Shown here piece after piece: positions 30,418 through 35,439 of a DNA stretch of 35,439 bases (the first letter of the stretch is position 1; each line of letters begins with the position of its first letter). Below the pieces are notes generated by a model, which saw nothing but the letters and a program-made list of their open reading frames with translations, ran no database searches and was not told the DNA's origin. Both the position numbers and the translations under genes were made by a program. This DNA comes from Pseudomonadales bacterium (lineage in GTDB: Bacteria > Pseudomonadota > Gammaproteobacteria > Pseudomonadales > Azotimanducaceae). The stretch covers positions 1 through 35,439 of the forward strand of contig JANQFF010000211.1 in assembly GCA_028277965.1 (NCBI GenBank), in the 5' to 3' direction.

Positions 30418-31583
30418 TAAGTCACCGTTCCCGGCCAGTCTGAGAAGATACCGCGAATACCCACTTTCCGGCTCAGTACATCCAGGACTTCGAGTATCTG
30501 AGCTTCGTTCTGCATGTACCCGGGTATAGAGGCATACATCCAGTTTGCCGGATCCGTGGGGTCACCCGCTTCAATTGTCCAGGTGATGATGTGCAGACCC
30601 GCCTCACGGGCGTATCTGGCGTAATCACTCGGTTGGATATCGCCGCTTTCATCCAGTTTCAGCAGCATCGGCATGGGTGGCGCGATGATATTAATGCCTG
30701 CTGCTTTCAGGGCCTGCATGTTCTCAAGTGTGGGCTTGAACTCAGGATTGCGACCACGCGGGTCGAGATAAACCGCGTTTTCGCCAAACTCAGGATGGTT
30801 GGCGATCCAGTAGTGAATGTCATTGATGTTGAATGACTGTGGGAAGACGCGGCGTGGATCAATTCCTCGAGCCCTGTACTCATCGATCATCGCGGTTGCA
30901 TAAGCGGACTGGGTGAGACCGTTGTGTGGCATCTCCACCATCGGGGATTTCAGCTCCGGCACAAATTTGACACCGAGGTCGTCGAATAGCGCCACGCTCT
31001 CCGAGTGAGTCATTAACGTGCCACATGAAACCGGCTCGTTGGTCCACGGGGAATCTGGCGCCACAAGATACCCGTCCACGCTAGCGGCCGTGCGATCGAC
31101 GATATCGCGGCGACCGCACAGGGTTCTGAATTCATTCAGATCCAGCGCGCTGGTGCAGCATTTGGCAGCGGCCGGTTGGTCAGCGTTTGCTGGCGTAAAC
31201 GGAACCACGCAGCGTTCTGCCAGAGGGGTCTTCAGGATGTTGGTTGTGGTGTGGAGGTCACACTGGGCGTGGCGGCAGACCAGCTGGTGGTCCCTGGTGA
31301 AGGTCACGTCACACTCGATGAGGCCTGCACCCATCTCCGCCGCTGCTATGTAACCTTCACGAGTGTGCTCGGGATACCCGAGCGGAGCGCCGCGATGGGA
31401 TATGGAGAAGTCGGTTCGGTAAAAAGGTCCGTTGGCGCAAGCTTCGAGAGTTGTCTTCAATGGGCCGGTCTGCAAACCTGCCACCAGGTACGCCGGACGG
31501 GGACCGGGATCGATGATCTCATTTGATACGCAGCCGCCCAGCAACAGGACAGCGATCGACAGAACCTGAATCTTCTGGGACAT
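30384..31583 (-). CDS. Glycerophosphodiester phosphodiesterase family lipoprotein
   Basis: The 399-residue protein has a lipobox LLLGGC, so it is probably lipid-modified at Cys18 and anchored in the envelope. The GDPD barrel starts at ISHRGAPLGYPEHTREGY: His63, Arg64, Glu72, Glu90 and Asp92 (LIECDVTFTRD) and His105 are at the catalytic and metal-binding positions. It is longer than usual because of an insert with several cysteines (CDLHTTT, ERCVVPF, AKCCTSALD, RTLCGRRD), possibly disulfides. The reaction would release an alcohol from a glycerophosphodiester. Its start codon is only 14 bp from that of the divergent glycosyltransferase-like gene. The exact substrate is uncertain. Confidence 0.87.
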   Translation of the reverse strand: MSQKIQVLSIAVLLLGGCVSNEIIDPGPRPAYLVAGLQTGPLKTTLEACANGPFYRTDFSISHRGAPLGYPEHTREGYIAAAEMGAGLIECDVTFTRDHQLVCRHAQCDLHTTTNILKTPLAERCVVPFTPANADQPAAAKCCTSALDLNEFRTLCGRRDIVDRTAASVDGYLVAPDSPWTNEPVSCGTLMTHSESVALFDDLGVKFVPELKSPMVEMPHNGLTQSAYATAMIDEYRARGIDPRRVFPQSFNINDIHYWIANHPEFGENAVYLDPRGRNPEFKPTLENMQALKAAGINIIAPPMPMLLKLDESGDIQPSDYARYAREAGLHIITWTIEAGDPTDPANWMYASIPGYMQNEAQILEVLDVLSRKVGIRGIFSDWPGTVTYYASCLSETEG

Positions 31584-31597
31584 GACAACGCCGCAAT

Positions 31598-32320
31598 ATG
31601 AACGTGGTGATTCTACAAAGTTATCGTGGTGATGGTGTGACGGGTTGGCTGGCGCGATGCAGGAGCTCAGTCGAATCGTGGGCTGATCAGCGTGGGTACA
31701 CCTACCGCTTCATCGGGGACGAACTCTTTGATTGGGTTCCGTCCTGGTATATGTCGAAAATCAGCGGTCGGCTGCCCATAGCGTCGGATCTCGGGCGCCT
31801 GCACTGGATCGCCTCCGTCCTTGAGGACGCGGACGCGGCCGTGTGGATGGATATCGACACACTCGTCTTTGCGCCCTCCTGTTTCGATGTTGGTGAGTTC
31901 GACGACGCTTTGTTTGGTCTCGAATACTGGCTGCAGCTGAGCGATGCGAAGCCCCGGGTCTATCGCAATGTCCACAACGCGTTCTGTGGGTTCACGCGCG
32001 GCAGCGCGACGCTGCCGTTTCTCATCCAGACCGTTGAACGGCTTGTTGAGCGGGTGGATGAGGAGCACATTCCGCCCCAGTTTGTTGGGCCGAAACTCCT
32101 GACCGGGCTTCACTCAATCGTGCAGTTTCCGTTGAATGCATCGGCCGGAGCCATCTCGCCGTTGCTCGAGCGACTGATCCTGGAACCCGCGGATACGCTG
32201 GACTGGTATCTGGATCAGCTTTCCGAACCAGTGTGCGCAGCTAACCTCTGTATGTCCCTGGACGGTGATCGTTCTGAATTGATCGATCGTCTGATCACAT
32301 TCAAATCGGGATTGAAATAG
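31598..32320 (+). CDS. GT-A fold glycosyltransferase-like protein
   Basis: The 240-residue protein begins with a nucleotide-sugar-binding strand (MNVVILQSYR) and contains GRLHWIASVLEDADAAVWMDIDTLVF, where the D-x-D motif (MDIDT) would bind metal and the UDP-sugar. The helix-strand arrangement, with a YMSKISGR... segment before the DxD, resembles small galactosyltransferase-type (GMA12/MNN10-like) proteins. No membrane segment is present. The acceptor is unknown; the location between a lipoprotein phosphodiesterase and LpxR would suit envelope glycan or lipid modification. No Shine-Dalgarno sequence is seen, and the gap to the divergent start is 14 bp. The 3' end overlaps the convergent LpxR-type gene by 20 bp. 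Confidence 0.7.
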   Translation: MNVVILQSYRGDGVTGWLARCRSSVESWADQRGYTYRFIGDELFDWVPSWYMSKISGRLPIASDLGRLHWIASVLEDADAAVWMDIDTLVFAPSCFDVGEFDDALFGLEYWLQLSDAKPRVYRNVHNAFCGFTRGSATLPFLIQTVERLVERVDEEHIPPQFVGPKLLTGLHSIVQFPLNASAGAISPLLERLILEPADTLDWYLDQLSEPVCAANLCMSLDGDRSELIDRLITFKSGLK

Positions 32321-33263
32321 ACAGGGAAGAGAAAAGGTCTCGTTCATCCTGTTGTATGAACTCCCGCGTTCGCAGGACCCAGTTGTAAGCAACCCGGAAG
32401 CGCCGTGTATTCCAGACGAATCCTGCCTGCAGATCAGCGACAAAGTCCTCGCGGTCGACAGCATGGCTGTCGCGGTGGTTATTCCCATCCAGAAATATAT
32501 TGTGGGCAACGTACCGGGCATCGATCCCCGCGAAGACATAGAAGCTGGCGGCTGCAGGGTTGTCGTAAAATTGCGAGGTGGGGAGGCTCGGGCGTACTCG
32601 GGGTGGTCCATAGTCGTAAGCGAGCCCGCGACCGAAACGGATAGTCGCGCCCGCACCGACATAAGACCCCGACGCACCGACCGAGGCGCTGACGTGAGGA
32701 ATCAGGTCCGCTCGCCAGGTATCGATACGGGTCCGTTCGGATGGGGGCGACAGCCACTTCTTCTCATAGGCCAGGGCCACAACCCATTCGTTCTTGAGCT
32801 GATGGTCCCACCCCGCGGCTTCCTCTGACCCCACTTTCCGGTGCAGGTTGTTCTGGATGACTTCCGCACGCGCTCCCGGGCCGACGAGCCCGAGGCTGAG
32901 GCGCCAGGTCTCGACCTCGTGGGAGTTTTCAATGATGAAGCCTGCACCGAGATAAGCGTACCCGGCATAGGGCCGATCGTCCTCAATCAACGCTGGATCG
33001 CTGATATCGGTCGGGGTGTAGATTTCATGCCCGAATGAGACTGCGACATGCATCTGGTCGCCTTCTTCGATACCGGGCAGCGCGATACCGAGCTTCTCGA
33101 GATACTCAGGACCCTCGTCGACTGCGCTGACGTAATTCACCATGACCCCGGACGTGTAGTGACGGTCGGTACCGGAGGTGACGTCGTTCTCCACAAGGAG
33201 GTTCAATATCCCCGCTTCAACGGGCGAGGTGAGCAGGAAGAGAAGCGGAAGACAAAAACGCAT
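32301..33263 (-). CDS. lpxR: LpxR-type lipid A 3'-O-deacylase (DUF2219 family)
   Basis: The 320-residue protein has a signal peptide (MRFCLPLLFLLTSPVEA) and an outer-membrane beta-barrel composition ending in an aromatic-rich strand region and SSLSISIPI. LpxR hallmarks are ENDVTSGTDRHYTSGVMVNY (Asn26, Asp27 and the TSG motif near 37-39), DDRPYAGYAYLG near residue 95, and GPGARAEVIQNNLHRKVGSEEAAGWDHQLKNE with His141. In Salmonella the enzyme removes the 3'-acyloxyacyl group of lipid A at the outer membrane in a Ca2+-dependent way. Gene-level homology is clear; activity on this organism's lipid A is inferred. The start is 26 bp from the divergent acyl-CoA synthetase start. Confidence 0.88.
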   Translation of the reverse strand: MRFCLPLLFLLTSPVEAGILNLLVENDVTSGTDRHYTSGVMVNYVSAVDEGPEYLEKLGIALPGIEEGDQMHVAVSFGHEIYTPTDISDPALIEDDRPYAGYAYLGAGFIIENSHEVETWRLSLGLVGPGARAEVIQNNLHRKVGSEEAAGWDHQLKNEWVVALAYEKKWLSPPSERTRIDTWRADLIPHVSASVGASGSYVGAGATIRFGRGLAYDYGPPRVRPSLPTSQFYDNPAAASFYVFAGIDARYVAHNIFLDGNNHRDSHAVDREDFVADLQAGFVWNTRRFRVAYNWVLRTREFIQQDERDLFSSLSISIPI

Positions 33264-33289
33264 TTTTGTACAATAGCGGCAGTCGGAAG

Positions 33290-34843
33290 ATGCGCATAGA
33301 CGTATCGTTTAACAATTTGGGGGACATCCTGGTGCACACATTCGCAGATCCGCTGAAGCGGGCAGTTCAGATTGCGGGCGGCAAAACCGCGCTTCTGGAC
33401 GGTGACAGATCATTCACTTATGCAGAGCTGTACGACCGGTGCGCTCGGCTTGTAGGGGGCTTGAAGAAACTCGGCCTCAACAAAGGTGACCGTGTAGCGA
33501 TCTGGTCTGACAACAACCACCAGTACATCGAAACGTATGTTGGGGTGCCTGCAGGTGGCCTCGTGGTGGTCCCTCTCAATACCCGTCACGCAGAACCGGA
33601 ACTCCGGTATGCGCTTGAAGACTCGGGAACCACAGTGCTTCTGACGGACCGCGATGCCTCGGGCCTGAGCGATATTGTCGAGCACATCATCCCGCTCGAT
33701 GACGCCTACGAACAACTGCTCGATGCCCCGGCGGCACCTCTCGGTGAAGGTGTTGTGGAAGACGACCTCGCGGGCCTCTTCTATACAGGCGGAACGACGG
33801 GTAAATCGAAAGGTGTGATGCTGAGCCACCGTAATCTCATCGCCAACACCTTTCACTGGCTGACGAGCGTTCCGCAGACGAGAAACGACGTGACCCTGGT
33901 CATGGCTCCCCTGTTCCACGCGGCCGGATCCAATGGCGTGCTTGCGTCTATATGGACTGCCGGGTTGCAGATTACGCTCGGTGCATTCAATCCTACCGAA
34001 GTTCTGGGTCTCATCGAGGACCACAACGTGAGTCTCACACTCGGCGTGCCGACGATGCTGGCTGCCATGGCTGAAGAGCAACACAGCAACCCACGCAAGG
34101 TTGACACGATCCGCGCTATTGCCCATGGCGGCTCACCGATCGCGACCGAGGTTGTGCGCAGGACCTGGACTGCGTTTCCCACAGCGGAAATGATCGAGGT
34201 GTATGGCGCCACGGAGCTTTCACCGCTAACGACCGCACTACGTGACGAGCAGGATCTGCTGGACGACGACCGTGCCCGGTCGTGCGGACAGTCGATACCC
34301 GGTACCGATGTCCGGATACTCAACCCCGAGGGTCAAGAAGTGCCAGCGGGTGAAATCGGTGAGGTTGTGGTCCGCGGACCAAATGTCATGGTGGGTTACT
34401 GGAACAAACCCGAGCAGACCGCGGACGTTCTCAAGGATGGTGCGTATTGGACGGGTGACCTCGGCTACATGGACGAGGAGGGCTACGTGTTCCTGGTCGA
34501 CCGCAGTAAAGACATGATCGTCTCGGGTGGTGAGAACGTTTACTGCACAGAGGTGGAAGAAATTCTCTACAAACACCCGGCGGTGCTGGAAGCTGCCGTG
34601 TACGGTATTCCGGACGAGCGCTGGGGAGAGGCGGTCTACGCGACGGTTGTGCCGAGAGAGGAACACAGCAACATCGACCCTGAGGAACTCGTCGGTTTCT
34701 GTCGCGAGCACATTGCTGGCTACAAGGTACCCAAGGGTGTGGACATACGACAGGAACCGTTGCCTAAATCAGGACCCGGCAAGGTGCTCAAGCGTGAACT
34801 TCGAGCGCCGTTCTGGGAAGGATCGGACCGGGCGGTCAACTAA
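33290..34843 (+). CDS. Acyl-CoA synthetase (AMP-forming)
   Basis: The protein has 517 residues from the ATG at 33290; the frame is open to a TTG at 33266, and a later GTG with gggggacatcctg upstream is also possible. The ANL-superfamily motifs are in order: LFYTGGTTGKSKGVMLSHRN (P-loop, split about 172-191), YGATELSPLTT, GYWNKPEQTADVLKDGAYWTGDLGYMDEEGYVFLVDRSKDMIVSGGENVYCTEVEE, and the catalytic lysine in PKSGPGKVLKREL. It activates a carboxylic acid as acyl-AMP and then acyl-CoA. The next gene is a convergent enoyl-CoA hydratase 4 bp away, so the region handles acyl-CoA intermediates. Substrate length is unknown. Confidence 0.93.
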   Translation: MRIDVSFNNLGDILVHTFADPLKRAVQIAGGKTALLDGDRSFTYAELYDRCARLVGGLKKLGLNKGDRVAIWSDNNHQYIETYVGVPAGGLVVVPLNTRHAEPELRYALEDSGTTVLLTDRDASGLSDIVEHIIPLDDAYEQLLDAPAAPLGEGVVEDDLAGLFYTGGTTGKSKGVMLSHRNLIANTFHWLTSVPQTRNDVTLVMAPLFHAAGSNGVLASIWTAGLQITLGAFNPTEVLGLIEDHNVSLTLGVPTMLAAMAEEQHSNPRKVDTIRAIAHGGSPIATEVVRRTWTAFPTAEMIEVYGATELSPLTTALRDEQDLLDDDRARSCGQSIPGTDVRILNPEGQEVPAGEIGEVVVRGPNVMVGYWNKPEQTADVLKDGAYWTGDLGYMDEEGYVFLVDRSKDMIVSGGENVYCTEVEEILYKHPAVLEAAVYGIPDERWGEAVYATVVPREEHSNIDPEELVGFCREHIAGYKVPKGVDIRQEPLPKSGPGKVLKRELRAPFWEGSDRAVN

Positions 34844-34847
34844 AAAG

Positions 34848-35439
34848 TCAGATATTTGGCCCCGCTGGAAAATCCGGGTCCCGTTTCTCCTTGAGCGCCG
34901 CCACACCTTCCTTGACCTCGGGTCCGCTGAAGCCCATGAACTCGAGCGCAGTTGAGGTGTCGTAGATTGGACCCGCCATCCGCAGCCAGTTGTTCAGCGC
35001 ATACTTGGTCCAGCGAATCGCTGTGGGTGCACCTGCTTTGAGTTTCTGTGCGACTTCCATGGCTTTGTCCATGAGTTCATCGTCTTCGACGCACAAAGAG
35101 ACAAGACCAATGCGCTCGGCTTCTTCGCCTCCAAGGCGATCGCAGGTCATGAGGTAGTACTTGGACTTGGCCATCCCACAGAGGATCGGCCAGATGATTG
35201 CAGCGTGGTCACCGGCAGCAACACCCAGGCGGGTGTGCCCGTCCGTAATGAAGACGGATTTCTTGACGATGCTGATGTCCGCCAGTAGCGCGGCAACGAG
35301 ACCTGCACCAACCGCGGGCCCATTAATAGCTGAGATGATCGGCTTGCCACAATTGACGATGTTGTAAACCAGGTCCTTGGCTTCTTTCCAGATGCGGCTG
35401 CGCATCTTGAAGTCTTCAGTCATCGCCGCAACCATGTCG
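34848..35439 (-). CDS. Enoyl-CoA hydratase/isomerase family protein, C-terminal part (cut by window end)
   Basis: The minus-strand frame is open to the window edge; at least 196 codons before the TAA-type stop are visible, and the N-terminus is missing. Crotonase-fold features are [27 protein letters not shown], the oxyanion-hole region, [61 protein letters not shown] and a C-terminal helix set. The usual second catalytic glutamate position reads GVAAGDHAA here, where Asp could take the role; the group is commonly annotated as enoyl-CoA hydratase, but hydratase, isomerase or hydrolase activity cannot be told apart. It is convergent with the acyl-CoA synthetase, with 4 bp between stop codons. 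Confidence 0.87.
   Translation of the reverse strand, partial: DMVAAMTEDFKMRSRIWKEAKDLVYNIVNCGKPIISAINGPAVGAGLVAALLADISIVKKSVFITDGHTRLGVAAGDHAAIIWPILCGMAKSKYYLMTCDRLGGEEAERIGLVSLCVEDDELMDKAMEVAQKLKAGAPTAIRWTKYALNNWLRMAGPIYDTSTALEFMGFSGPEVKEGVAALKEKRDPDFPAGPNI

Noticed and set aside
1..35439. tRNA, rRNA, riboswitch or transposase genes
   Set aside because: None was recognised by reading both strands; a covariance-model search would be needed to exclude short RNAs.

Overview
The window looks like a chromosomal segment of a heterotrophic, moderately GC-rich, Gram-negative bacterium, most likely a gammaproteobacterium. Supporting signs are an LpxR-type outer-membrane lipid A deacylase, a COX15/CtaA heme A synthase, a PQQ-dependent dehydrogenase, short palindromic repeats of the kind 'ctgtaggagcggctttagccgcga', and a palindrome built on 'ggggtcagacccc'. 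No rRNA, tRNA, CRISPR array, prophage or insertion-sequence gene was seen. I recognise 38 protein genes, two of them cut by the window edges. Taxonomy is inferred from gene content only.

Region 1 (1-7405) is a catabolic block. On the left are a truncated luciferase-like monooxygenase gene (minus strand) and, divergently, a nitroreductase and a SnoaL-like gene (plus strand). Facing them is a tightly overlapping seven-gene minus-strand operon: two Dpp/Opp-type permeases, two ATPases, a VOC (glyoxalase-fold) protein, a SnoaL-like protein and an acyl-CoA-dehydrogenase-fold oxidoreductase. No substrate-binding protein gene lies in or beside it. This looks like uptake plus oxidation of one unidentified small molecule.

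Region 2 (7444-14504) is mostly housekeeping or orphan genes: a K+-channel-like double-RCK membrane protein with an unusual filter sequence, a luciferase-like monooxygenase, a DUF72 protein with a histone-like tail, a TerB-like protein, a DUF3750 protein, heme A synthase, a cysteine-rich small protein and NudC.

Region 3 (14579-22224) has an aldo/keto reductase on plus, then a probable seven-gene minus-strand unit: double YjbR protein, family III CoA-transferase, thiolase, Tat-exported Fe-S aldo/keto reductase, LarB, LarE and a GNAT-like protein. It links CoA chemistry to nickel-pincer cofactor biosynthesis genes, but no larC or larA is present in the window.

Region 4 (22292-29063) has two MFS transporters around a minus-strand unit encoding a secreted duplicated-domain protein, a PQQ dehydrogenase, a 96-residue orphan and a second family III CoA-transferase. 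A perfect 41-bp palindrome sits exactly between the convergent MFS and CoA-transferase genes.

Region 5 (29248-35439) holds lipid and envelope genes (patatin phospholipase, lipoprotein glycerophosphodiesterase, a GT-A glycosyltransferase-like protein, LpxR), then an acyl-CoA synthetase and a truncated enoyl-CoA hydratase. Neighbours here are packed head-to-head with 14 and 26 bp between start codons, or tail-to-tail with overlapping 3' ends.

After correcting start codons, the longest gene-free stretch is about 300 bp (8686-8985), and it carries an inverted pair of repeats.
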